Assembly: GCA_963718605.1 (NCBI GenBank)
Contig: OY970363.1
Coordinates: 4,030,001 to 4,094,000 of the forward strand
From: JACCXE01 sp963718605
Lineage (GTDB): Bacteria; Actinomycetota; Acidimicrobiia; Acidimicrobiales; JACCXE01
Direction: 5' to 3'
DNA: 64,000 bases
Below the pieces are notes generated by a model. That model was given only the letters and a program-made list of their open reading frames with translations, was not told the DNA's origin and did not search any database. The stretch's first letter is position 1, and each line of letters opens with the position of its first letter. The position numbers and the translations under genes are program-made. Shown piece by piece: positions 8,911-19,861 of this stretch.

Positions 8911-10272
8911 CTATTCGGCGGCGTCGGCGAGCGCTTCGGCGAGTGCGGGATGCACCAGCAGAGACTCGACGATGTCGGTGACTTTGAGGTTGGCCGTGAC
9001 CGCGAGCGCGAGCACCGAGATCAGTTCGGCCGCTCCCCGTCCCACGATCGAACCTCCCAGCACCACGCCCGTGTTCGGGTCGCTCAGAATTTTCACGAAC
9101 CCGCGCGGATCGCCATCGATCAGCGCGCGTGCGTTCGCAGCGAAGGGCACCTTGGTGACGCGCAGCTTGCGGCCGATCGCGAAGGCCTCGGCTTCGGCCA
9201 GGCCCACGTCCGCGATTTCGGGTTCGGTGAAGATCGCCGACGCCGCCTTGTCGTAGTCGAGGTGGCGGTGCTCACGCGTGTGTAGGCCCATCACGTGCTC
9301 GGCGACCTTGCGGCCCTGCATCGATGCCACCGACGCGAGTGGCAAGCGGCCCGACACGTCGCCCGCCGCGTACACGTGCCCGAGGTTGGTGACGCAGTGC
9401 TGGTTCACCGGTACGTAACCGCCCGAATCGACGGTGACCCCAGCTTCTTCGAGACCCAGGTCGCCGGAGTTGGGCACCGAACCGATCGCCAACAGCACGT
9501 GCGAGCCGACGATCTTGCGGCCGTCTTCACACGACACGGTTACTTCGTTGCCGGCGCGCTCGATGCCGTTCGCGCGCGCGCCCTTCAACAACACGACGCC
9601 GCTGCGCAGGAAGTCGTCCTCCAGCGCGGCGGCCACTTCCGGGTCCTTGCCCGGCAGCACCTGTTGCCGGCTCACGATCAGCGTCACCTTCGAACCGAAC
9701 GAGCGGAACATGTGCACGAACTCCACGCCGGTTACACCCGAACCGACCACGATCAAATGCTCGGGTAACTCTGCGGGCGGATAGGCCTGGCGCGTCGTGA
9801 GAACGCGCTCGCCGTCGATCGGCGCCCACTCGGGCAGCCGGGGCCCGCTGCCGGTGGCGATGAGAATCGCGTCGGCCTCGAGTTCGTGCGTAGCCGTCTC
9901 CGTGTCCACCACGACGCAGTGCGCGCTGGACAAGCGGGCGCGGCCGTGGAGCAGCTGCACGCCCTGGCTCTGCAGCAACTCGGTCTGCGACACGTTGAGG
10001 TGCTGGGTGATCTTCGAGATTCGGCTGCCCAGCGCCGCAAAATCCGGGGCGGCGTCGAGCGGCTTCAGGCCCATGGCCTCGGCCCGGTGCGCCGACGTCA
10101 TTTCGTTGCCGGTCGCGATCATCGCTTTGGATGGGATGCAGTCCCACAGGTTCGCGGCGCCGCCGATCACCTCGCGCTCGACCACGGTCACTTCGGCTCC
10201 GAGCCGCGCGCCCCAGCTCGCCGCCTGGATGCCCGCAGGCCCCCCGCCGATGATCACAAACTTGACCGTCAT
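8911..10272 (-). CDS. LpdA-like NAD(P)H:quinone reductase / flavoprotein of the disulfide reductase family, lacking one redox cysteine
   Basis: A 453-residue FAD/NAD(P)-binding protein with the lipoamide-dehydrogenase layout: FAD loop IIGGGPAGIQAA, NAD loop VVGSGVTGVEFV, second FAD motif HVYAAGDVSG and a C-terminal dimerisation domain. The usual redox-site GGTCLNxGCIPSK reads GGAANLWDCIPSK here, so only one of the two cysteines remains and dithiol chemistry is not expected. The same loss is known in mycobacterial LpdA, which reduces quinones. The gene starts 4 nt after the mutase stop, so they are probably co-transcribed. Confidence 0.85.
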   Translation of the reverse strand: MTVKFVIIGGGPAGIQAASWGARLGAEVTVVEREVIGGAANLWDCIPSKAMIATGNEMTSAHRAEAMGLKPLDAAPDFAALGSRISKITQHLNVSQTELLQSQGVQLLHGRARLSSAHCVVVDTETATHELEADAILIATGSGPRLPEWAPIDGERVLTTRQAYPPAELPEHLIVVGSGVTGVEFVHMFRSFGSKVTLIVSRQQVLPGKDPEVAAALEDDFLRSGVVLLKGARANGIERAGNEVTVSCEDGRKIVGSHVLLAIGSVPNSGDLGLEEAGVTVDSGGYVPVNQHCVTNLGHVYAAGDVSGRLPLASVASMQGRKVAEHVMGLHTREHRHLDYDKAASAIFTEPEIADVGLAEAEAFAIGRKLRVTKVPFAANARALIDGDPRGFVKILSDPNTGVVLGGSIVGRGAAELISVLALAVTANLKVTDIVESLLVHPALAEALADAAE

Positions 10273-10276
10273 GAGG

Positions 10277-11866
<1,590 letters not shown>

Positions 11867-11930
11867 GGGCCAAGAGTACGCGGGCGTGCAGGCGGCGCCC
11901 TAATAGGGTGGCGTCGGGAGGCGCGGCTGC

Positions 11931-12959
11931 GTGAATCGTTTGGGGTTTATCTGGCTGGCAACCATTCGCGACCTCGAGTGGCGCTGGCGTCGGTTCGTCA
12001 TGGCCGTGTTCGCCATCGCGATGGTCTTCGCCATCACGCTGCTGCTGTCGGGCTTTGGACAGAGCTTCGCCGTAGAGGCGAATCGTCTCGCCGATCGGGT
12101 GGGCGCGGACGGTTACGTCGTGCGCGACGGCGTCACGGGGCCGTTCACCTCACCGCGTCCGTTCCCCGCAGACGTCGCGAAGGACTTAGCCGCCACCCCA
12201 GGACTGCGCTCGGCCACACCGCTGATCGCGCTGCTTCAGCCCGACATCTACCTGCTGGCCTTAACCGCGCCCTCCAAGGCTGGCGCGCCGTTCGCCGCGG
12301 CCAACCACGTGCTGGCGGACGGTACCTTCCGCGGCGGCGTCGGCGAACCCATCTCGATCGGCACCCGAGACTTCTCGGTCGCCGAAGTGACGAAGGGCCG
12401 CACGGTGTTCGGCGGCGTGCCGATCGTGGAAACGACCATTGAGGACGCGCAAGCCGGAGTCTTCGGTGGCCAACCCTTCATCACCGCGGTGGCCGTGACC
12501 GGCGTTCCGAAGTCCATGCCTCCGGGCTACACGTTCATCCCGAAGACCGCGGCCGTCACCGACTTTCTACGACCCGTCGGCGTGATTCGCACGACGATCC
12601 GCATCCTGAGCGTCATGTTGTGGTTGGTGGCCGCAGCAATCGTCGGCACGATGGTGTACGTCTCGACGCTCGAGCGACTCCGTGACCTCGCCGTGTTCAA
12701 AGCCACGGGCGCGTCCACCACCGACCTACTGCTCGCGCTGATCGTGCAGGCCGTGGTGGTGTCGTTGTCGGCGTCGCTCGTCGCGATCGCACTCGCCTAT
12801 TTGACCGCGCCGCTCTTTCCCCGGCCGGTGTTTTTCCCGCAAACGTTGCTGGTGGCCTTGCCCGTCGTCGGCGTGATCGTCGGACTGCTCGCGAGCGGCG
12901 CCGGCCTACGGCGCGCCGTAAAGGTCGACCCGGCGTTGGCCATGGGCAGCCCCGGTTAA
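11931..12959 (+). CDS. FtsX-like ABC transporter permease
   Basis: A 342-residue membrane protein starting at GTG 11931. One N-terminal membrane segment (FVMAVFAIAMVFAITLLL) is followed by an extracytoplasmic domain of about 190 residues and three C-terminal segments near residues 220-330, the MacB/FtsX layout. The C-terminal region VYVSTLERLRDLAVFKATGAS is the cytoplasmic coupling loop typical of FtsX permeases. No ATP-binding partner is adjacent, since flanking genes face other ways, so its ATPase must be elsewhere. Cargo is unknown; lipoprotein or lipid handling and drug efflux are family options. Confidence 0.82.
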   Translation: MNRLGFIWLATIRDLEWRWRRFVMAVFAIAMVFAITLLLSGFGQSFAVEANRLADRVGADGYVVRDGVTGPFTSPRPFPADVAKDLAATPGLRSATPLIALLQPDIYLLALTAPSKAGAPFAAANHVLADGTFRGGVGEPISIGTRDFSVAEVTKGRTVFGGVPIVETTIEDAQAGVFGGQPFITAVAVTGVPKSMPPGYTFIPKTAAVTDFLRPVGVIRTTIRILSVMLWLVAAAIVGTMVYVSTLERLRDLAVFKATGASTTDLLLALIVQAVVVSLSASLVAIALAYLTAPLFPRPVFFPQTLLVALPVVGVIVGLLASGAGLRRAVKVDPALAMGSPG

Positions 12960-12966
12960 TCCGTAA

Positions 12967-13989
12967 CTAGTCGACAGTCCAGGCGGCACCAGACCGCAAT
13001 AGCGCCGCCAAGTCGCCGCTGCCGCGCGTGGCCTGCGCATCGAGAATCTGATTGCCGACGAGGGCGCCGTAGTGCTCGTGCTCGACGGCGCGAAACACAC
13101 CGACGGGCGTGGGCTCGTGCGGACCGCGCGCAAGCCGCGACAGCGAGAACGCGTGGCCCGGCCGCTCGAGTGTCTCGTCGTGTACGACGATCGCCGACTC
13201 GTCCACGTCGGCCACGTTCATCACTTGGAAGTGGCCTTGCGCGTCCGGCGCCACGCACTTGTCGCTGTTCGCACCGAAGATGATCTTCTCGCCGTGCACC
13301 AGCGGGATCAGGTTGTCGGCCCGGTTCTCTTTCGACGTGACGGCTTCGAACGCGCCGTCGTTGAAGACGTTGCAGTTCTGATACACCTCGACGAACGCGG
13401 CGCCCTTGTGGTCGTGTGCGCGCTTGAACGTCTCGAGCATGTGAGCGCGGTCCATGTCATGAGTGCGAGCCACGAACGTCGCTTCGGCGCCGAGGGCAAG
13501 GCTGATCGGGTTGAAGGGCGTGTCCACCGAGCCGAACGGTGTGCTCTTGGTGACCTTGCCGACTTCCGATGTCGGGGAGTACTGACCCTTGGTCAAGCCG
13601 TAGATCTGATTGTTGAACATCAGGATCGTGAGGTTGACGTTGCGGCGCAGCGCATGGATGAGGTGGTTGCCGCCAATCGAAAGCGAGTCACCGTCTCCGC
13701 TGATGACCCACACGTCGAGATCCGGCCGCGCGACCGCGAGGCCGGTAGCGAGCGCGGCGGCGCGACCGTGGATGCCGTGCATGCCGTAGGTGTCCATGTA
13801 ATACGGAAAGCGAGCAGCACAGCCGATGCCAGAAACGAACACGGTGTTCTCGCGCCGCACGCCCAACTCGGGCATGAGCAACTGCACGGCCGCCAGAATC
13901 GAGTAGTCACCGCAACCCGGGCACCAACGGACCTCTTGGTCCGACATCCAGTCTTTGCGACTGGTGATCGGGACGTCGACCGTCGTCAT
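12967..13989 (-). CDS. korB: 2-oxoacid:ferredoxin oxidoreductase, beta subunit (KorB)
   Basis: A 340-residue TPP-binding subunit. WCPGCGDYSIL at the N-terminus and the pyrophosphate/Mg motif GDGDSLSIGGNHLIHAL with NNQIYGLTKGQ identify it. Together with KorA it decarboxylates 2-oxoglutarate (or another 2-oxoacid) to the acyl-CoA and passes electrons to ferredoxin. Its ATG overlaps the korA stop by one base (TAATG), so translation is coupled. Actinobacterial KorAB replaces or supplements 2-oxoglutarate dehydrogenase; substrate specificity is inferred only from that two-subunit arrangement. Confidence 0.92.
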   Translation of the reverse strand: MTTVDVPITSRKDWMSDQEVRWCPGCGDYSILAAVQLLMPELGVRRENTVFVSGIGCAARFPYYMDTYGMHGIHGRAAALATGLAVARPDLDVWVISGDGDSLSIGGNHLIHALRRNVNLTILMFNNQIYGLTKGQYSPTSEVGKVTKSTPFGSVDTPFNPISLALGAEATFVARTHDMDRAHMLETFKRAHDHKGAAFVEVYQNCNVFNDGAFEAVTSKENRADNLIPLVHGEKIIFGANSDKCVAPDAQGHFQVMNVADVDESAIVVHDETLERPGHAFSLSRLARGPHEPTPVGVFRAVEHEHYGALVGNQILDAQATRGSGDLAALLRSGAAWTVD

Positions 13990-15875
13990 TACGAAACCTC
14001 CGGGCTGGGATTGTCGAGTAGCGCCAACATCGCGGCCTCGATCTCGGACGCTTTGAACGGCGCGCCTTGCACCTTTGTGAGCGACTGCGCGTCCACGAGG
14101 TACTCGGCGCGTAGCAGCCGACTGAGCTGGCCCATGTTCATCTCGGGCACCAGCACGCGCTTGTAGCGCCGCAGGACCTCACCGAGATCCGACGGGAACG
14201 GGAACAAGTGCGTGAGGTGGGCCTGGCTCGCCTTCATGCCTCGGGCCCGTACGCGGCGCACCGCCGCCCCGATCGACCCGTACGTCGAACCCCATCCCAC
14301 GACGAGCAACTCCCGGGCGCCGTCGTCGTCGAGTTCGACGCCGGGGATGTCGTTCGCGATGCCAGCGATTTTGGCGGCGCGCAGGCGGGTCATGCGCTCG
14401 TGGTTGACGCCGTCGTAGTTGACGTTGCCGGTGCCGTCTTCCTTCTCGAGGCCACCGATGCGGTGCTCGAGGCCGGGCGTGCCCGGGATCGCCCACGGAC
14501 GCGCCAGGGTCTCCGTGTCACGCAGGTAGGGCCAGAACTCGGGTTCGCCTGATGCCGACGTGTGGTTTGGTTCCGTGGCGAACTCGACGCCGATGTCGGG
14601 CAAGTCGGCCACATCGGGCAGGCGCCACGGCTCCGAGCCGTTGGCGATGTACCCGTCGGAGAGCAGCAGCACCGGCGTGCGGTACTTCAGCGCGATGCGG
14701 GCCGCTTCGATCGCGGCGTCGAAGCAGTGCGACGGCGTCTTCGCGGCGACGATCGGCATCGGCGACTCGCCGTGCCTGCCGTACATCGCGAGCATGAGGT
14801 CGCTCTGCTCGGTCTTGGTTGGCAGGCCGGTGGACGGGCCGCCCCGTTGGATGTCCACGACGATCAGCGGCAGTTCGAGGCTTACCGCGAGGCCCATCGC
14901 CTCGGCCTTGAGATCCACACCCGGACCGCTCGTAGTCGTGATCGCGAGGTGCCCACCGAACGCGGCGCCGATCGCTGCGCTAATGCCGGCGATCTCGTCC
15001 TCGGCCTGCATCGTGCGCACACCGAAGTTCTTGTGCTTCGAGAGTTCGTGGAGGATGTCGGAGGCCGGCGTGATCGGGTAACTGCCGAGGAACAGCGGCA
15101 GCTTCGCGAGCTGCGCCGCCGCGATGAGCCCCCACGCCAACGCGGTGTTGCCGCTGACGTTGGTGTAGTCGCCCGGCTCGAAGGTGGTCGGCTTTATCTC
15201 GTAGGAGCTCGCGAACAACTCGGCGGTTTCGCCGAAGTTGTATCCGGCGCGGAACGCGGCGAGGTTCGACTGCATCACGAGCGGGTTCTTCGCGAACTTC
15301 TCTTCGATCCACGACGTGGTCGCCTCGAGCGGACGCGTGTACATCCAACTGACAATGCCGAGTGCGAAACAGTTCTTCGAGCGCTCGGCGTCCCGCGGTT
15401 TTACGCCGAGTTCCTTCGTGGACTCGACGGTGAGCGTGGTCATCGGCACCTCGTAGACCATGAAGCCATCGAGGGCACCGTCGGTCAGCGGGTTGGTTTC
15501 GTAACCCGCCTTCTTGAGGTTGCGTTCTTCGAACGCGTCGCTGTTCACGATCAGCGTGCCGCCGACGGGTACGTCGGCCAGGTTCGCCCGCAACGCCGCC
15601 GGATTCATCGCGACAAGCACGGTCGGAAAGTCCCCCGGCGTCAGGATGTCGTGGTCAGAAATGTTGACCTGAAACGCGGAAACGCCCGCCAGCGTGCCGG
15701 CGGGCGCTCGAATCTCTGCGGGGAAGTCGGGCAGGGTCGACAGGTCGTTTCCGAAGAGCGCCGAAGCGCTCGTGAACCTGTCGCCGGTGAGCTGCATGCC
15801 ATCACCGGAGTCACCCGCGAAGCGGATCACTACGTGATCGAGCTCCGTTACGTCCTTGGACGCAGTATCGGTCAT
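13989..15875 (-). CDS. korA: 2-oxoacid:ferredoxin oxidoreductase, fused gamma-alpha subunit (KorA)
   Basis: About 628 residues from ATG 15875, which has a G-rich ribosome-binding stretch about 12 nt upstream; a GTG at 15914 would add 13 unlikely residues. The N-terminal ~190 residues are the gamma domain (VIRFAGDSGDGMQLTGD; LPDFPAEIRAPAGT). The alpha/pyrimidine-binding domain follows with GSYPITPASDILHEL, QAEDEIAGISAAIGAAF and TTTSGPGVDLKAEAMGLA. The C-terminal domain carries VVGWGSTYGS. This gamma-alpha fusion is the usual KorA form. It is first in the korA-korB operon. Confidence 0.92.
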   Translation of the reverse strand: MTDTASKDVTELDHVVIRFAGDSGDGMQLTGDRFTSASALFGNDLSTLPDFPAEIRAPAGTLAGVSAFQVNISDHDILTPGDFPTVLVAMNPAALRANLADVPVGGTLIVNSDAFEERNLKKAGYETNPLTDGALDGFMVYEVPMTTLTVESTKELGVKPRDAERSKNCFALGIVSWMYTRPLEATTSWIEEKFAKNPLVMQSNLAAFRAGYNFGETAELFASSYEIKPTTFEPGDYTNVSGNTALAWGLIAAAQLAKLPLFLGSYPITPASDILHELSKHKNFGVRTMQAEDEIAGISAAIGAAFGGHLAITTTSGPGVDLKAEAMGLAVSLELPLIVVDIQRGGPSTGLPTKTEQSDLMLAMYGRHGESPMPIVAAKTPSHCFDAAIEAARIALKYRTPVLLLSDGYIANGSEPWRLPDVADLPDIGVEFATEPNHTSASGEPEFWPYLRDTETLARPWAIPGTPGLEHRIGGLEKEDGTGNVNYDGVNHERMTRLRAAKIAGIANDIPGVELDDDGARELLVVGWGSTYGSIGAAVRRVRARGMKASQAHLTHLFPFPSDLGEVLRRYKRVLVPEMNMGQLSRLLRAEYLVDAQSLTKVQGAPFKASEIEAAMLALLDNPSPEVS

Positions 15876-15945
15876 TTTGTCTGTAAACCCCCCGCACCGT
15901 TGCGGTTTTGTCACGCGTCATTGCGTGTGCAATCACCGTACCGCC

Positions 15946-17903
15946 TTATAGACAGACCCAACTGCCGCTTAGCGCGGTGTCGCATTTCTGCTTGATTGCC
16001 GCGACCAGCCTCGGGGTGATTTTGGTCGCGTAGGTCACGCTCAAGTGGTCGTTGTCTGAACGGGTCACGATCCGTCCGTCCATCGCTAAGCACGTGCCTC
16101 CCGGGCAGACCACGTCGTCAATGTGGACCGACGCCAAGCCACGCCGTGACGCCGACGCGTCGTCGATCATCTGCGTCATCGCGCGTCGCGCCGCCGTGGC
16201 CGCGTTCGCCGCGGCGACATTGCAGTCCCCGGCCGTCTTCTTGAGCGCCAGGCAGCGCGGTACATCGGATGGAAACTCGGGCATCGGCGTCAACACGATC
16301 GTGGGGATGCCGGCCGCCTCGAGCGCTGCGACGACGTCATCGAGGCCGGACTTTGCCAACGCGTATGTCTGGGCCGTCGGCTTGGCCACCTTGTCGTCGT
16401 CCACCACGTGAAATGCGACAACGGCGACGGTGGGGCGACCGAGGGCGGCCAACTCTTGAATCCGCGCTTGCCACGCTTCACGGCACCGCGTGACCACGCC
16501 GATTTCAAGCCCAGGTGCGATCGCGCAAGATCCGCGCGTGTACAGGTACTCGGCCTGGTGGTCCCGCGCGATCGTTTTCCACGCCGCATCCCACTGGATT
16601 GCGTGCGAGTCACCGATTACCGCGAGAACGGGTCCGGCGCCCCCGCCTGCGCGTGAGCAGAAGTTGCCCTTGACCCGGCGACATGCGAACGACGGGTGGT
16701 CGCGGTTAGCGGCGACCATCGTGCGACCGTCAATCGCACCCTGGTTCCCTGCGAGCGACGCGTTCACCAACACCGTGCCGAGCAGCGCGACCGCGACCAT
16801 TCCGGTCGCCGCGCCCGTGAACGCACGGCTCGGCTTGATGCGTCCGTCGGCGGCGCGTTGGCGCAGCGGATGCTCGAGCAGGACATACGACAGCGCCGCC
16901 AGCGCGAGCGTCACGGCAACGCGCACGACCAACATGAGTCGCAGCGCGTTCGGATCGTCGGGACGCGGCAACAGCTGATCGACCGGGAAGTGCCACAGGT
17001 AGATGCCGTAGGAGATCGTGCCGATGTAGACGACTGGTCGTAGCCGCAGCACTCCGACCCACGGCCGCTCTTCGGTGCCGCCCAACGCGAACAGAGCCAC
17101 GGCCGTGGCGAGCGAGATGATCGTTCCCCACTTCGCGATGTCGACCGACACGTGGATGAACGCAAGGCGGGCGACGACGACGGCGAGCACACCGACGCCC
17201 GCGGCGGCCACCCACGGTGGGAGCGGGCGCTTCAACTGCAACACGACTAGTGCGACAAACCCGCCGAGCAACAACTCGCCCATGCGGTATTGCGTCGCGA
17301 AGTACGTGGCCGCGCCGTTGGTCGGCGCCGCGTGCCACGCCACGAGACCGACGAGCGCCAACCCGCCCGTGACGGCAGTCATGACCGGCAATCGGTGGGT
17401 CAGGCGGCGCACGGCGAGCCACGAGAGCATTACGAAGGACGGCCACACCAAATAGAACTGATCCTCGACGGCGAGCGACCAGTAGTGATCGAGCGGTGTC
17501 GCCGCCGCGTGCGGTGCCCAGTAGTCACTGCGCAGGCCGATGAGGTGCCAGTTCTTGAAGCCGAAAACGGACGGCACGATGTCGTGCACCACAACGGAAC
17601 GGTCAGCGATGTTCAGCGTGAGCGCGGCGACGGCGGTGACAGCGACCACCACGAGGGACGCCGGAACCAGACGCACGATCCGGCGCCCGTAGAACTGGCG
17701 GAACCCCAACCCGTCCCGCGACAGGAGTTGACCTACGAGCAACCGCGTGATCACGAAGCCCGAGATCACGAAGAACACGTCGACGCCGAGCGCACCCCCG
17801 GGCAAACGCCCGCCTTGCAGGTTCGACGTGAAGTGGAAGAGAACGACGAGGCCAACCGCGAGCGCGCGCAGCCCGTCGACCTCGGTTATGCGGTCGCGTT
17901 CAC
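15946..17903 (-). CDS. OafA-type membrane acyltransferase with C-terminal SGNH domain; start region apparently broken
   Basis: The protein has an acyltransferase-3 membrane domain of about ten segments followed by an SGNH hydrolase-like domain (AVIGDSHAIQWDAAW and, near the end, DNDHLSVTYATK). Such proteins O-acetylate surface glycans or peptidoglycan. A TTG at 17805 would give 619 residues but would cut off the conserved start RITEVDGLRALAVGLVVLFH, which is encoded in the same frame upstream. That frame stays open to 17952 with no ATG, GTG or TTG. A GTG at 17903 is one frame off and would join if a base were missing near 17895, so I use it as the probable start. Confidence 0.75.
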
Positions 17904-17965
17904 CTGATTGCGATTGGGCGCGCGGCGCTACCGGCGTGACTTGGATTCGCCATTATGGCGAGCAC

Positions 17966-19141
17966 TTACGCAGGTGGCGCGATTGGATGCGGCATGCAGA
18001 GGTCGTCGTACTCGGCGATTTGGATTGGGCCGGCGTTCTCACCGCACGCGGGGCACTCGGGGTCGCGACGCAACTTGAACTTGCGGAATTGCGGGTCCTC
18101 GAGTGCGTCGTACTGCACAAGCCGCCCGACGAGCGGTTCGCCCAGGCCGAGCAGCAACTTGATTGCTTCCATCGCCTGCAGGGAACCGATGATGCCGGGC
18201 AGCACGCCGAGCACGCCGGCTTCCGCGCACGACGGCGCCTGGTCCGCGGGCGGCGGGATCGGCAACATGCAGCGATAGCAGGGCCCTTCGTACGGCTTGA
18301 AGACCGAGACCTGGCCTTCGAATCGGAAAATGGCGCCGTACACGACGGGGATCTTCTTCAGCAGCGACGCGTCGTTGACGAGGTACCGCGTCGGGAAGTT
18401 ATCCGTGCCGTCGACGATCACGTCGTAGCCGTCGATGATGTCGAGGATGTTGTCGGCGCCCAGGCGCACGTCGTGGGTTACGACGTTCACGTCCGGGTTC
18501 AGCAACGCAATGGTCTTCTTCGCCGAGTCGACCTTGCGGTCACCGATGCGGTCCATGTTGTGCAGGATTTGACGCTGCAGGTTCGACGCGTCCACCACAT
18601 CCATGTCGATGATGCCAAGCGTTCCCACGCCGGCCGCTCCGAGGTACAACGCGGCGGGCGAGCCCAAGCCACCCGCACCGAGCAACAGCACCTTGGAGTC
18701 GAGCAACTTTTGCTGGCCGGTTTCGCCCACTTCGGGCAGCAACAGGTGGCGTTGGTAGCGGTTGCGCTGTTCGGGCGAGAGGGCGGCCGGGACCTTCCAG
18801 GGGCGTCCCTCGTCCTTCCACTTGTTGAAGCCGCCGGCCAACGACACGACGTTCGTGTAGCCGAGCTCTTGCAACGTCTTCGCCGCGTAGGCGGACCGAA
18901 CGCCGCTGGCGCAGTTGACGATGATTTCCTGGTCGTGATTGGGGACCTGGCCCTCGATGTTCGTCTCGAGGCGCCCGCGGGGAATGTGGATGGCGTTCGG
19001 GATCGCGCCCTGTTCCCACTCATCGGGTTCACGCACGTCGAGGTAGAGCGCGCCCGCATCCATCCGTTCTTGCGCCGCCGCACCTTCCACCTCGGTAATC
19101 ACGGCCTTCGCGGCCTTCAATAAGTCACGTGCACTAGCCAT
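17966..19141 (-). CDS. Rhodanese-MoeB/ThiF fusion: sulfur-carrier protein adenylyltransferase/sulfurtransferase
   Basis: A 391-residue fusion. Residues ~15-120 are a rhodanese domain with the active-site loop NCASGVRSA. Residues ~125-391 are a MoeB/ThiF adenylyltransferase: LLGAGGLGSPAALYLGAAGVG nucleotide loop split around GxGxxG, DMDVVDASNLQRQI, DGTDNFPTRYLVND, and zinc cysteine pairs CYRC and CPAC. MoeZ-type enzymes adenylate and sulfurate carrier proteins for molybdopterin, thiamine, tRNA or cysteine biosynthesis. In classic MoeZ and MOCS3 the rhodanese is C-terminal; here it is N-terminal. It lies 37 nt after the universal stress gene. Confidence 0.85.
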   Translation of the reverse strand: MASARDLLKAAKAVITEVEGAAAQERMDAGALYLDVREPDEWEQGAIPNAIHIPRGRLETNIEGQVPNHDQEIIVNCASGVRSAYAAKTLQELGYTNVVSLAGGFNKWKDEGRPWKVPAALSPEQRNRYQRHLLLPEVGETGQQKLLDSKVLLLGAGGLGSPAALYLGAAGVGTLGIIDMDVVDASNLQRQILHNMDRIGDRKVDSAKKTIALLNPDVNVVTHDVRLGADNILDIIDGYDVIVDGTDNFPTRYLVNDASLLKKIPVVYGAIFRFEGQVSVFKPYEGPCYRCMLPIPPPADQAPSCAEAGVLGVLPGIIGSLQAMEAIKLLLGLGEPLVGRLVQYDALEDPQFRKFKLRRDPECPACGENAGPIQIAEYDDLCMPHPIAPPA

Positions 19142-19178
19142 AGTGGGGTTAAACCCTACCGGCTAGGTCAACATTCCA

Positions 19179-19613
19179 TTACGTCGTTTGGACGATTAGG
19201 ACCGAGCAGGGGGCGTGGTGAGCCACCGAATTCGGGACGGAACCCAGCACGCGGCGGGCGCCGGTCATGCCGCGGCTGCCGACGACAATCAGGTCGGCGT
19301 CGACCTGTGACGCCACGTCGCACAATGCGTCGGCCGCGGATCCCGAAATCTGGTGCTCGGTGACTGTGCAGTTCGAGATCGTCTCGCAGGCGCGCGCCGT
19401 GACGTCCTTGGCGCCGCCCTGGGGATCCATCTCCTCGTAGAGCGCGGCCGAGATCGAAGCGAACTCGGGATTCGTGATCAGCGCCGTGATCGGCTTGAAC
19501 GCGGTGACGACGTGTAACTCGGCGCCGCACTGCGCTGCGAGCGTGGCCGCCGCTTGCACTGCTTCAGCCGCCGTCGGCGACCCGTCGGTTCCTACGACAA
19601 TGCGTTTGTACAT
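19179..19613 (-). CDS. Universal stress protein, UspA family
   Basis: A 144-residue single-domain Usp protein. It begins KRIVVGTDGSPTAAEAVQ and ends with the ATP-binding signature GSRGMTGARRVLGS...V, of the G-2x-G-9x-G-S type, so it probably binds ATP. Function is general stress adaptation and is not specified by the sequence. It lies directly upstream of the rhodanese-MoeB gene on the same strand, and a tiny open frame ends 9 nt before its start. Confidence 0.88.
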   Translation of the reverse strand: MYKRIVVGTDGSPTAAEAVQAAATLAAQCGAELHVVTAFKPITALITNPEFASISAALYEEMDPQGGAKDVTARACETISNCTVTEHQISGSAADALCDVASQVDADLIVVGSRGMTGARRVLGSVPNSVAHHAPCSVLIVQTT

Positions 19614-19622
19614 AGGCGCAGA

Positions 19623-19775
19623 TTACGCAGCGTTCTTCGTCTTGCGCGGGGCTGTCTGGTTGACGTGCGCGGGCAGGCCGTGCACGGAACCAGACGTCAC
19701 CGCCAGCTTCATCGCTCGGCGTACCGCCACTGCTCGGTCCGAGCGATCCTTGGATTCGTCGGTGCGTGATGTCAT
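19623..19775 (-). CDS. Possible 50-residue basic small protein upstream of usp
   Basis: An ATG at 19775 opens 50 codons ending TAA at 19623. The product is basic and hydrophilic (MTSRTDESKDRSDRAV start; APRKTKNAA end). It fills most of the 248-nt gap between the divergent usp and nitroreductase genes and ends 9 nt before the usp start, so it could be the first gene of a usp transcript. No ribosome-binding site is evident and I know no family for it; it may be leader sequence only. The rest of the gap shows no other feature. Confidence 0.28.
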   Translation of the reverse strand: MTSRTDESKDRSDRAVAVRRAMKLAVTSGSVHGLPAHVNQTAPRKTKNAA

Positions 19776-19861
19776 ACGAGCAGCGTGAACTGCACCGGTC
19801 GCGGTCCGGTGTTGCGGCGGTCACGATGGGTTGTGACGTCGGTCACGCGTAGGTTGGCGAC

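Noticed and set aside
8062..9285. 407-codon plus-strand open frame
   Set aside because: Antisense to the methyltransferase and flavoprotein genes; no recognisable domain.
14562..15995. 477-codon plus-strand open frame
   Set aside because: It is antisense to korA and Arg/Gly/Val-rich, the usual product of high-GC mirror frames. No family pattern is present.
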